Shown in pieces: positions 48,895 to 59,938 of a stretch of 64,000 nt of DNA. Positions within the stretch are counted from its first letter, which is position 1, and the number at the start of each line of letters is the position of its first letter. Under the pieces are notes generated by a model that was not told the origin of the DNA, made no database searches, and was given only the letters and a program-made list of their open reading frames with translations. Origin of the DNA: Taxawa tesnikishii (nom. ined.) (taxonomy: Eukaryota > Ascomycota > Dothideomycetes > Dothideales); assembly GCA_030247885.1 (NCBI GenBank), contig JAPDRO010000014.1:186001-250000 (forward strand), given 5' to 3'. The translations under genes and the position numbers were made by a program.

Positions 48895-49680
48895 GGGTTG
48901 GATTGATGTAGGCTAAAACGGGATGCGAAAGGTTAGGAGGATCGGAGTCGCTGAGCATGGTTTTGGGTGTATTCCTCCTATTCAATGAAACATGTCGACA
49001 CGTGAACGTCTCTTGCCGAGTTTAGTATTCTTCGGCCCTCGCTCCGTACGATCGCATCTGAAATGAGGGCAACGAGAGTTTCCAACGATGTGTTTATGCA
49101 ACTGAGTAGTTGGACCATCGCAGCGCTCTTTCAAGAGAGGTGAGGATTGTCGTACAACAGTATCCAGAATATAAAGCAGACACGCATTCGAAATCCAGCG
49201 TTTACATGAACCGGCAGCGGGCCCACGGCCTTGCCTTGCTGTTGCTGCTGAGCGGCAGCTCGGGTCGTGAATATCTCCACCACCGGAACTACATCAACGG
49301 AAGCGGTGAGACGATAGCGTGGCAAGGTAAATCTGCCATGACGGAACGTGCACACTGCAGCCCATCACCACCTGAGACTGCTCGTGTTCGTACAACGGAC
49401 CAAGCTTACGGATGTTGTCATCCTGTCAGACTATCCTCTCACCGCTTCTGTTAGCGTAGTCTGGTGACGATATGACCATGCCATCGTCTTCAACCTTCCT
49501 TGCACGCACCATGGCGACTGTCCATCCGCAGCCGTCTGCCGGTATGGCAGCTCTCGGCAAGGAATTTGGGCTTAGGGTCTCGTTAATTGCATCAGCCGCT
49601 AGCTGGTCTTCAAAGAGGACAGTACTCTTATCATTCGATCATCGTAGAAGGTCATACATGTGTACAAGGGTATCAAAGAA
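48895..49680. other. intergenic, 786 bp, convergent pmt1 and pex8
   Basis: Shared 3' flank. No gene was seen. Confidence 0.5.
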
Positions 49681-51882
49681 TCACAATTTCGACGTCCTAC
49701 ACCCATCAGGCAGCGCACCACTCATCATGAATTCATCTCCCTTGTCCGTCGCTGCCTGTTCGTCACCGAATACCAACTCCTCCCTTCCTCCCTTTGTCGT
49801 CCACCACGCCACGCAAGTCTGGCTGCGTTCGGAATCCATCTCTCCACTCGTCATGATATGCCAGAAATGCTGCCTGCAGTGTTCTCGCATGCTCAGATCC
49901 GCTATTCTATTCACCAAAGTCGCCGAAAGAGGGAGCCACTCGTCCAACAACTCGTAGGCTATTGTCGGTAGGGAATCCAAGAGTGTCAAGACCAGGACAG
50001 CTTGCTCGGATAATACAGGTATGACCTGCTCAGTGGGTTCGCTATCCAGCATTGCTTGAGCGGTTGGGTTCGTGGGAAGAGGAGTCGTAGGTGCCTGCAG
50101 GGCGCGATCGTAGATAAGCTCAAGCAAGGTTGGAGCAAGCAGAGGCTGTGCTGTCGCAATTGTTGACGGAGGCGAGGTGATTCGGAGGAGATTCTTGAAT
50201 GCTAAGCGGAATTGGCGTGAGGAGAGATTTTCGGGAAAGGCCCGGAACAGGGCGCCGACGTAAAAAGGCAGGTGTTTCGAGGTAATTTCGACGTTTTGCG
50301 GCGCTGAAAACACCGCCAGCATGACGCTGTGGGCTGCTTCGAAGATGGAAATAAGATAGGGGTTGCCGCCAGCGGCGAGGTAGGGCACAGAGGCAGCGAT
50401 CAGAAGGTTTTCGCTCACAGCGGGGAGAGTACCAGGGTGTAATGCTCAGCTGTGTTGAGGAAGAAGAGATCAAGGCACCGGTCCAGCGGATTGCTTGGGA
50501 TGTGGCCCATCTCTGTTGGAGCAGCAGACCTGACAAAAGACTCGGCTTCGGGGGTAGTTGCAGAGTATGTCAATGGCTGCTAAGTACGTGAACGTGTACT
50601 GTGAGAAAGAAGAGGACCCGAGTCGGGCTGAGATAAAGTACAGGCTGCGGAGCGAGCGAAGAGTCTCCTGCGCCAGGTGGGGAGCATCTGTATGCTGATC
50701 AGTATGATTTTTGAGCGTATAGCGGCGTAGACGTACTGTCGTCGGCTGCAAGGACGGCATCTCCTATTTGTCGCCCAACAACACTACGTAAGACAATGAC
50801 AAGCCCATATAGAGTTGAACGAAGAAGCTTCCAGAGGGTTGGCACTGTAGTCTTTCGGGTCTCTTCGTCCAGGAAAACTGGTTCCTCTGAGACATCTATT
50901 TCTGACAGCTTGTTTTGCCGCCACTGAACCAAAAGTGTTTGCGAAAATTCTGCAATGTCCTCTGTGACCGAGAGTACAAGCCACGAGTCCCGTACGTTTT
51001 CCACAGTATGCGCGATCAGTCGCGACAGTGGGCCGAGCGCTGATATTAGAGGGCCAGTTAGAATCCTCTGAACTTGCCCATACGATGAAGAAGACTCGTC
51101 CCACTTGAACTGCTTTTCTGAAATCTGCCGAACGTCTGCATCAGCAACACCAACGAAATAGGCTGACCCGAGTCCTTCGGTTGAATGGAGAGTGCAGTGC
51201 ATCAGGATGGGGAGGAGCCTATCATAATCGATCCGCGCCCTCTCTTGATCGGCTAGATGCGGGAATGCGTGATTCAGAATGAGTGCGATGTTGGCCTGCG
51301 AAAGCTCGTCGGTATCTCTTGCTTCAGCAAGGGCAAGGTTCGCCGCTGTAACAAAAGCCCCCTCTAAGGTGGGTTGTAGAGATGTGGACAAATGCTCTTC
51401 CTCCTGGCTGCCGAAGCCGATGAGTAACCCGCCCAAAACGAGCAAGTGGCGGGACCTCGATGATCGCTCGTCGGCGCCCTTGATGACAGAAAGAACCCAT
51501 TCTTCTAGAGGCATAGTTGGTTCAAACTGCGGGTGTGTAGATACTCTATGCGTGTTCTCTGCGTACGATGCGCGCTCACGCTCTGCTGTTCGGATAGTTG
51601 CAGAATTGAAGACACCTAGGAAGCTCAGGGATGTCCGGAGCCCGTCCGGTTGAAGCCAAATTGCGGGCGCAGCAAGAAGCTGGCTGGTCAGTAGAGTAAC
51701 ATTGAGTGGATTGTTCAACGTTGTCAGCAAAGACACCGCTGTTCCTAGTAATCTGTGGCATGGTCAATCTTTGAGCCGTAATGGTTTGGCGTGATAGACC
51801 AGACGTACCGAGGGGTGTCTTGCTGTTGCGCAGGCGTCTGGAGAGCCCTCAACAGCGTCGCCAGTAGCCTGTCCGCCGGCAT
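49681..51882 (-). CDS. pex8: peroxin Pex8, intraperoxisomal import factor
   Basis: Pex8 lies on the inner face of the peroxisomal membrane and links the docking and RING complexes of matrix import. Exons 51809-51882, 50737-51752 and 49681-50687. The N-terminus is family-like (MPADRLLATLLRALQT, SLLTTLNNPLNVTLLTSQLL). The body is helical throughout. The protein ends in CRTSKL, a perfect PTS1 (SKL) signal as in other Pex8 proteins. The frame breaks at GGGG 50422-50425 (one base short) and at GGGGG 50550-50554 (one base too many, or two short); with these the length is 699 codons. Family assignment rests on N-terminal wording, size and PTS1, so it is good but not absolute. Confidence 0.82.
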
Positions 51883-52246
51883 GTTCAGAACTTTGCGCGA
51901 AGACAAAGCACAGTGGAAAATGATGAGTATTGTATCAGTACATACACATCGCGGATGATATATCTAATCGCGTGCCAGTGAAACGCGTCGCGGAGTGACG
52001 TTGCGGTTATGCCTCGGTTAAAGCGGGAATAGAAACTCTATCTTGTTACCGCAAACCTCTCCTTTGTACGAGTCACTCGGTCGTCGCGTTGTCACTTGCT
52101 GAAAATGCGCAACTACTGCGACTGGAACTTCACGAACAGGAGTTCCATAAACATGTAAACAGATACCACGTAACGAACAAAGCCGACACGATATCACACA
52201 AGAAACGGCGAGGAGAGAGAGGTTAGGACTGAACTTGCCAAAAACC
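51883..52246. promoter_or_regulatory. bidirectional promoter, pex8 / TMEM170-like gene
   Basis: 364 bp between divergent starts. No known site was recognised. Confidence 0.45.
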
Positions 52247-52860
52247 ATGAGGTACTGTAACCAACCAAAAAAAATGGCCATAACTTCATAACTTTACAAC
52301 TCCAAAACCCCAACAGACCCTCGAAAAGCCAAAAGGGAAAGACCTATTGGAAGTCTGACACCGTATGTCGCAACAGTTACTTCCTGAAGACGGTCGTCGA
52401 CGCTCAGCCTCTTTCATACGTTCCTCCGCCTTTTCCATCGCTCTACTGGCCCTTCCCGATCCACGGGACCCAGGTCTCTTACCTGTATGATTCTCACTCA
52501 ATCTGGCGCTTCACTCTTCTCTGGACTCTCATCGACGTAATCGGCGTGCATCTGGTCGCTGCGGCATATGCTTGTGTTGTGCAAAGGCGCAATTGGAAGG
52601 TCATCTGGGTGGTGCCAATCGTGTACGGCCTTGTTGGAGGTATCGAGGCGTTGATCGCTGGCAACGTTGTTGGCGGACTGTAAGGCGTTTTATCCAAGCT
52701 GCCGTTTCGCATTGTCGTTGAGCTGACTGCATGGTGTAGCCTTGGCGGTGTCTGGACGGCCGGATTCTTTCGCATGTCAACCTGGATACCGTTCTCGTGG
52801 GGTATTATCAACTCACTTGTCCTGATTCTATCCTCCTTTGCCATTCAGGGCGGCATGTAG
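52247..52860 (+). CDS. TMEM170-like integral membrane protein
   Basis: The certain part is 52408-52679 joined to 52740-52860. It reads PPPFPSLYWPFPIHGTQVSY, YDSHSIWRFTLLWTLIDVIG, then WVVPIVYGLVGGIEALIAGN and STWIPFSWGIINSLVLILSS. Three hydrophobic segments and the final WG..NSLVLILS helix match the TMEM170 family, small ER/nuclear-envelope proteins. No long ORF shows it because the N-terminus is split. My best model starts at ATG 52247 (MR), splices out 52252-52316, runs 52317-52362, and splices out 52363-52407 (GTATGT...CTCAG). The upstream exons are inference. It ends at 52858-52860. It is convergent with the minus gene that follows. Confidence 0.65.
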
Positions 52861-52882
52861 GTTTTTGCGTATCTGAGTTTGT

Positions 52883-53233
52883 TCACCCAGCAGTGCTGCC
52901 ATTTCCGTCTTGCCTTCCTATACACGTGCAGTCCCGCTGCAGCGGCACAGCTGCTTGTACTTGGCTTGCCTGTAACCGGGCTCTATACCGGGCCTCTTCG
53001 GGTTTCTCGGCGGCTTCGGTTCGTTGGGCTGAGGTCTTTTGCGTTTCTCATGCGCTTTTAGTAGTCCTCTTGACCTTCTCTGCCTCCTCCTTGAGAGCTT
53101 GCTCAACCTGCCATACTTCCGCGTCCGCTATGCATTCTGCGCGCGATTTGGAAGGGGCCGGCTCAGCCGGTACAGTCCTCTGCTGATGTGGCACTTCGAA
53201 TCCGGCATTTGTATCGTATGCCGGCTGGCCCAT
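52883..53233 (-). CDS. small conserved-looking protein, uncert. structure
   Basis: Starts at ATG 53233, MGQPAYDTNAGFEVPHQQ, then a charged helix (AECIADAEVWQVEQALKEEA). The simple frame stops at 53048. A 39-nt GTCAAG...CAAAAG intron with a TACTAA branch-like site would extend it to 52883, but competing frames in the tail are equally protein-like, so the C-terminus is unresolved. I do not recognise the family. It is helical, with no membrane segment. Confidence 0.4.
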
Positions 53234-53433
53234 GGCTGGATTGATGCCAAAACTCTTGTGCACACAATCACGCCGTCCCTTACGCCTATAAAGTTTCAGA
53301 CATAGAGTTTGTGATGTCAAGGGTCCAATCTGAATACCTGAACCCTCTTTCCAGTTAGACGAGGATTAGCCTCGGGTGTTCTTCCCTGCAACTAAAAGAA
53401 AAGCACACAAAGCCTTCCGGACGAACAATGCCG

Positions 53434-53500
53434 CAGGGTTGTCAACGGATGGAAGGGCTCATAGAAATCCATCCATCCCATCCTAAAAGCTGGAGTAGAA
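53434..53500. mobile_element. degenerate end of a second hAT-like element
   Basis: Starts CAGGGTTGTCAACGGATGG, closely matching the terminal repeats of the element at 53742, and continues with the same CATCCATCC subterminal motif. CAGGG is a typical hAT end. No matching opposite end or duplicated flank was found, so this is a lone or truncated end. Confidence 0.5.
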
Positions 53501-53596
53501 CGGAATGGGCTTTGCAGCTGCTAGCGAGCCGTTTCAGGAATGGTTTAGTACGGGGTTCTATAGATTCTACAGAACGCATAGAACGGGACGGCGAGA

Positions 53597-53733
53597 TCAC
53601 ATTTTGATGTCCTCGCGGAGCAGTTTGTCGCCGCCAAAGGGACCCTTCAGTTTCACATCTTCACTGTACATCCAGCCATGTGGAGCGGGCCAAGGAATAT
53701 CGTCCTCAGTGCACGTACAAAGTGACTACATCA
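53597..53733 (-). pseudogene. possible 3' exon of a gene interrupted by the transposon
   Basis: The minus strand is open from 53730 to a TGA at 53597-53599 and reads DDIPWPAPHGWMYSEDVKL, then KGPFGGDKLLREDIKM, with strongly protein-like composition. Beyond the inserted element (54588-54662) the same strand reads MHPSCARSNNPFSIFRVSTA. The two parts do not join in one frame, so a disrupted gene is a guess. The family is not recognised. Confidence 0.3.
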
Positions 53734-53741
53734 TCCGCAGC
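53734..53741. repeat. left 8-bp target-site duplication TCCGCAGC
   Basis: Identical to 54580-54587 on the far side of the element. Confidence 0.8.
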
Positions 53742-53900
53742 CCGGGGCTGCCAATGGATGGAAGGGTCCCATGAAACTCCATCCATCCATTCTATGGAAC
53801 TAGAATAGAGCGGGCTTATTGACTCCATGGAAAGAATAGAAAGGAGTATGTAACTTTCCACAGACTCTATAGAGTAAGGTGGTAGTTGTAGTAGTAGTGA

Positions 53901-53967
<67 letters not shown>

Positions 53968-54579
53968 CAATAAGTTAGTATAGCCATCGAACTTTAGTTT
54001 CCCGCGGAGTTGCCAAGACTTTGACCGTAATCCAACAAGATAAGATTACGGCCATCGCTCAAATTGGGAGAAATTTGCTCACGTGACTGTCGTTCGCGAT
54101 CCAAATCGCGTCTCAATCTATCTCATAGAACATACCCTCATCCGGGTATCACGTGAGATAACTCGTGAGTGCTCGTCAAAGGTCAATTCTCACGTGATCT
54201 CGAGTGAGGTCTCATCTATAAGACAAGTCTCGATATCTGACGCCTCTCATAAAAGATACAACTACCTCCTCAGCTACTATCGTAGAGAACAAGAGCAGAG
54301 GCAGCATGTATATGTAGCAACAGGCAGCGGCAGTCAAAGAATAATTCCTCCGGCTACTCTGTACTCAAAACTACTTTAATAGCTATTATCACACTAACAG
54401 CTATACTAAGGTCTTAGCGCTCACTCCATAGAACATTCGTGGAGTCTATGTGGAACATACCTCTTATTTCATTCTACGGAATGGAGTGGTAACTATACTA
54501 CGGTCTTGGCATGGGATATTCCATAGAATGGATGTAGTTGAGGCTCAAATCCCTTCCATTCCATCCATTGGCAGCCACG
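53742..54579. mobile_element. 838-bp non-autonomous hAT-like DNA transposon (MITE)
   Basis: Flanked by a perfect 8-bp duplication, the length hAT transposases make. Terminal inverted repeats: left CCGGGGCTGCCAATGGATGG, right end (reverse complement) CGTGGCTGCCAATGGATGG; similarity continues through an AAGGG block to CATCCATTCTATGGAA about 40-60 nt in. Subterminal copies of TCCATAGAAT/ATTCTATGGA lie near both ends. The interior has no transposase-like frame, carries an (AGT)n microsatellite and three TCACGTGA palindromes, and looks more AT-rich than its surroundings. It is therefore a non-autonomous copy needing a transposase from elsewhere. Confidence 0.75.
53884..53968. repeat. (AGT)n microsatellite inside the hAT-like element
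   Basis: About 25 near-perfect AGT units. Confidence 0.97.
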
Positions 54580-54587
54580 TCCGCAGC
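54580..54587. repeat. right 8-bp target-site duplication TCCGCAGC
   Basis: Identical to 53734-53741. Confidence 0.8.
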
Positions 54588-55053
54588 GCTCCCTCGAAAC
54601 TGTGCCGTGGAAACTCTGAAGATCGAAAACGGATTGTTTGACCTGGCGCAGCTTGGGTGCATTGGGTATGTTTGAACATGTTCAACTGTTCGAACATGCG
54701 TGGAAGTTCAAGTGATGGTACAGCAAGTGAGTGAGGTGAAGCAACCCCACGGCAAGTGTGTCATATCTCTGTGATTCCTCATACGCTGAACAGAAAACCT
54801 AGCAACTCCGAAGAATGCAAAATTGCCTAGGAGGCATTGCGTAGCCTTTTCTAGTAAACCGCACCATCCAACCCTCACCCACCCATGATGCGCCAGTCGT
54901 GTATGTTCTAATGCAAACTTTTCACTCTTTGCATTCAACAAAAGAATGAGAACATCCCTCCCGCCCCGTATACCCTCCAGCCCCCCCCCCCCCCCCCCCC
55001 CCCCACATTCACCGATATCCCACCTCAGACCTCAGAGCTCGTTCTTCAGTCCT
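54588..55053. other. intergenic with 24-base poly-C
   Basis: Holds the possible 5' remnant described at 53597 and a pure C run at 54981-55004 in the ubp12 3' flank. Confidence 0.5.
54981..55004. repeat. poly-C, 24 bases
   Basis: Uninterrupted C homopolymer next to the 3' end of ubp12. Confidence 0.9.
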
Positions 55054-58000
55054 TCACTCCATATCATCCTTAGAATCATCAAAAATGATATCCCGAACGG
55101 GCGGATCCTGCACTTCAGCCTCCCCACCCAGCCTGATCATGTCCACACCTTGCGGTCCATGATCCTGCGCGTCGGCGTAGTCGTCCAACGTTGCATCATC
55201 CGCCTGGTGGAACAGACTTAATTCGGGGTCCTCGTCGCCAGTAAGAGGTGTGTTCTGCCCTCCAGCGCCGAGCGAGAATCTGTCGTCATCGTCGAAATCC
55301 TCCATCAACCGGCCAGCAAGATCATCTGGGCCCTCAGCCGCCGCGACCGACGAGGGCGCCCCGTTGAGTGTCGAGGCATCATCAGGAACATTGATATTTT
55401 CGAAGCTCCAGCCCTGGTCCTGACCTGCATCGAAAAGGCGGTGGCCCTTGAACGTGTTGTCGTTGTCACCATCGTCCAGACTGATGCCCTCGTCATCACT
55501 CGTCAGGCTCTGCTTCGCTAGTCGGCTCACTGCGTCGCCAGCTGGGCCAGCGCCGCCGCGAAGACTGGGATTGCCGGCTCCTGCTCCTGCTCCGGTTCCA
55601 GCGTTCGACGACCCAAGCGGGCGAGAGAAACCGGAGCGCTGTCCTTCCCCGACTCGGACTCTTCTTCCGCGTCGGAGGAGGTGGAATCGTTGGAGTCCTC
55701 GTCAGGACCTTTACGGGCATTGTTGACGAGTTCGCGGAGGTATGGAGGGCCGAGTGGCTGCAAGGAACGGCGGCGATAGAAGAGCAGGTAGGCCGCATTC
55801 GTAACGACTGTGGCGGGATTGTTTATTGAGGACACGAAACTGTCTAACTGAGCGTCAGCGAGCGTGCATACGGCTAATGGGTTTTAGTGAATGCTTGCCG
55901 TTGAAGTCATACCACTTTCCGTCAAAGAAATTCTTGGCCATGGCAGTGTAGTGACCGCCTCCTAGTCCACCGTAATGGTTGTCCACGGCGAAGAGATCGT
56001 AGATACACTCCTTTCCTTCCTCCTGGAAGCCCACCTTGTTGCTGAGATCCAGACCCTCAAGAGGGAAGTCAACAAGCACATCAACTTTATCACGCCTGTG
56101 CCGCTCTCCACTGAAGCGCTTGAGATGGACAACAAGGATGTCGGGCGCGGTCCAAATCTCCAGGGTCTTGCTGGCACGGCGTTCCTCCTTGCACCTTGGA
56201 CAGCGCCACGCATTGTCTTCAGACAGAATCTCCGTCTTGCCGGTCTCGGCGAAGCACTCTTCTAGCGTGACACCATTCTTCTTACGTTGGGCGCGCTTCT
56301 GCTTCTTGGCCTGAAGTTCCTGGTCCTCTGCAGTGTCGAGGTTGCTGAGCAGGAAATAACCCTGGTCGTCGCTAGGCTTGTCTGCATCGCCACCAAACAT
56401 GGTGTCGAAGGCATCGTCCCGCCAGTCCAGCACGATACCCTCTCCAAGCTTGATGTAGTACGGGTCTGAGTCGGTTTCCGATTCGGGAGTTGCCTTCGTC
56501 GATCCGCGGGACAAGTTCGAACGTACAGACTGTTTGCTGCCACGGCGGACCTTCGGGGAGTATGTCATCTGCTTTCTGTTGCGATTCCTATTGAACTTCT
56601 GCCTGGCATTGCTCTTCCTGGAGATGAGGTTCTCCACGGATGGAAGCTCGTCATCACTTTGCAGGTCGCCACTGGGAGTTGCGCTCTCCTCCCCAAGGAT
56701 GACATCGGGCGTGTCGGCGTCTTCATCGCTTGAACCACTCCGACTGCGTCCGCTGTAGCCCGAGTCTTGGCTCCTCTGCGAGATGTTCGATCGTACGGAA
56801 GCCACAGAACCTCTACGAGCAGGCAGCTGGACCCTGTCCAGCATTGGTTTGATCTGACTGAGATTACCAGTGCAGTGCATATCGTCACCCTTGGTGTACT
56901 TCATCTCGAACATATTGCGAAAGACTGGCGAAATCAATGTTCCAGGTTGAGAGATGTCGGGCACGTGTGTCTTGACGGTCTGCGCAGGTTCCTGACCGCT
57001 CTTGTTGACAGAGATATCGACATATCCATCGTCGGAATCCACAGATCTATCGCTGACTTTGGCTTCTGCATTGTCAGTAGCGGCGTCGTCACCGACCGCT
57101 GTTTCAGCTTCCGAAGAACGTTGAGCCCGAGGCAGGGGCGTCATAGCCTTGTCCCAGTCGACTTCCAGGAATTTGAATGACGTGACTCTGGACACTGCCA
57201 GCAAGACCTTTCGAAAAATGGCGTCGGCATCCTTGGCTTCTTCCCTGGAGATCACAATCCAAGATGGAATGAGATCGAACTTTGAGCTATTGTACAGTCC
57301 TGCGCCGTTGCTCGCACGACGATGCAGCACAGGTACCACCATACGCTCTGCTTGCGGCGAATCCATGTCTGGCAGCGGGTCTTCGTTCCTGTAAAGGATC
57401 GAGCGATAGCCTTTCTTCTTCATTTCGTAGTTGACGTTTGTTGGCACTTCCGGCAGCTCGTACATGTATAGATGATCGGCCGGTTGGAAGCTCTGCTCTG
57501 CAATGCTCTCCTTATCTGGAAACACCTTGTAGATCTTCTGGCTGAACTCTTCCATGAACAACATTCGATTGTTTTCAAGACCGGGGACTCTGCTCGCGAT
57601 GAACTCCTTGATGGCTTTCACCGGAGCGTTCTTGTCCATGTCGACCTCATATTGAGTTGGTGGGCTATTCAGAGGAACAAAGATGATCTTGTGTTGCCAG
57701 GTGTTCTCAATGGGGAGCTGAAGGGTGAGGAGAGAGTAAGGATCGAAGGTGACGCTGACCTTGTCGCACACAGGGCACTCTAAGGTGTTCTTGTAGAAGC
57801 CATTGAACAGGTCAACCGCGATAGAGTCATTCCTGGCTCTGTAATTCTCCCTGTATTTCTGGCCAAGCGCCTTGATAGCCTCCGGGTCGTGGACAGTCGC
57901 ATCATCGGAATCAGGGTTCTCAAGATAAGGCTTCTTGTGGATCCGATTGAGATCCTCGTGGAGCGCATCGACTAAGAAACTCAAGAACTCTTGTGAGTCC

Positions 58001-59938
58001 TGCTGTCCGTAACCAGAGAACTGAGGTTGATTCATGCCGAGGGTGCCCTTGAAGCTACCCGGTCTGAAAGCACTGGCGCTGGCCTCATTGTACAGACCTT
58101 CTATGACTCCAGCGTAGGCCTTAGCCATCTTTCCGTTATAGCCAATCGGATTGTCTGTGTTGATCTCGGTCTTGTATTTGCCCTGCAGGAAAAGATGGCC
58201 AGCTCCTCGACTCGACTAATGCACTGCAGAGCTGAGTTCATGTAGCATGTATTGCCGAGGTTGGTCAATCCGATTGCACCGCGAGTCCTGCCGTCCTTTC
58301 TAGTGCGGCCTCTGGTGACGGGGCCCGAGGGTGCCGGGCTAGCTCGGCCGTTCGCTTCGTCAAACTTGGTCTTTCCAGCGTTGCCCTTCTTCGCGTTACG
58401 CTGGTTATCAGAGCCGGGCGCTAGTTCCTCCAGGACTATGGTTTGGCTGACCCCGAGCCCCAAGATCTCCAGAGTAGATTTGCCGTTGTACTTCTCGTTC
58501 GTGGTATGGTCCTGAAGATCAACCATCTCGTAATCAGTTCCAACCACCCATTTAGCAAATTCAGACGGCTCGATGACGAGCTTCGGCTCGTCCTCGTTGG
58601 GCGCCGATTCTGGCGACCCGCTTCTCGAAGCGTCTGGAGTTAGCATCCCCGCTTGTTGTGAGCTGTTGTCCACAGCGATAGACGACGGATCCATCTGTCG
58701 CCAGATCTTAACCTTGCGACCGATCTCGATACCAGCAGCTTTCTTTGCGCGAGCGAGCCACTTCATTGAGCTTTCATGACTGGTGGCGAGAATCTTGACG
58801 GCAGTTGGCTCAGAAGTGTCTCTTTCCGGCGTTGGGGGCCAGTAGCTGTCTGACTAGTGCTTGCGGATGTCCCAGGGGGCGTCGGGGGTTTTGTGCCTTG
58901 AGTCGACTTATGGAGAACCTTCCGGATGGTGAAAACAGGAGGATAGCTCTCGTACATCAGATTCTGCACGACAGCGCCGGGCGCTGTGTCGACAACGAAG
59001 CGAATAATTGGCTTCTGATTTTCAGCGACGCCATACCACTCCATGATCAGGTTCCAGGCCTTTTCCGGAACAGTCAAGTACTCTTGCTCGAACGTCAAAC
59101 CAGGATTTAGCGGCACGAATGGTATGTCGGTGCCCTCGTATGATAGCGTAGAAGCGAAAGCGCCTTGCGGAACAATATCTGAGTTGTCCACCGGGCCAAC
59201 ATCACCCTCCAAGGCTTCTTTTCCGTGATCGCCACCGTTTCGTCCTTCAGTGGCTCTAGCGATGACTCTTCCCAACCATCTCATAGAAACTACAAAGCCT
59301 TTTTCGCCCTCCTCCACTGGTGCCTGCATTAGCTGGAAAACTCGCTCATATTGTTCGTCGTATGACGGCGGAGCAAGCCGATCGGCATCATGAGCGCTGT
59401 ATGGTGGAGGTGCATCATCAATTTGAGATTTGTTTGAAGCTGAGGCCCTTGGCATAACAGTATCCTGTGCGTTCGGAACCGTAGTGTTGCCATTAGCCTC
59501 CTCTTGCTTTGTGCCTTCAGCTCCATCCATGGTATCGGCAGACCTCTTTGCAGGCGACACTGAGCGTGGCTCTAGTCGTCTAGCCTCCGCTGAACCCTCT
59601 GTTCTTCCAAAACCGTCCTTGTTGCTGACCTCTGCCGGGTTGTGGCCTACAGCATCGCCATCTTGGCCTCCGGACATACTACTACCGTACACGCTGGAAC
59701 CCAAGTTCAACGCAGCGTAGGCTTCACTGTTTCCGCTAGGCGAATCTGCCTTGTACGCTCCTCCTCTTAGACCTTCCGAAGTTTCCAGTTGGAGGTGTGG
59801 TGGTAGGAAATGCACAGGCGAGCTTCGTGGGCCTGACAGCGGAGTGGTGGACTGACTTTCGGACAAGGGCGGGCGCCGTGGTGAAGAAGAAGGCGGTGAC
59901 GGCTGTCTATCGGGGTCGTACACTTCCGGCGCAAACAA
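55054..59938 (-). CDS. ubp12: ubiquitin-specific protease Ubp12 (USP4/15 type)
   Basis: Deubiquitinase with a DUSP domain and a split USP domain. Exons 55899-59938 and 55054-55843; 1611 codons after three frame corrections. The N-terminal disordered region is followed by DUSP (MRWLGRVIARATEG, WNLIMEWYGVAENQKPIIRF), then the Cys box GLTNLGNTCYMNSALQC (Cys at about residue 565), QFSGYGQQDSQEFLSFLVDA, a long insert, CPRCKEERRASKTLEIW, and the His box GGLGGGHYTAMAKNFF then WYDFNDSFVSS. The acidic tail ends DDSKDDME. The frame breaks at GGGGG 58834-58838, AAAA 58190-58193 and CC 55631-55632 (plus strand). Intron 55844-55898 begins GCAAGC and ends GTTAG: a GC-AG intron. The start may lie further upstream, since the frame stays open to about 60080. 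Confidence 0.9.

Larger units (their letters stand above)
53234..53733. other. left flank of hAT-like element, 500 bp
   Basis: Contains a second hAT-like end at 53434 and, at 53597-53733, a minus-strand open stretch with coding-like composition. No complete gene. Confidence 0.5.
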
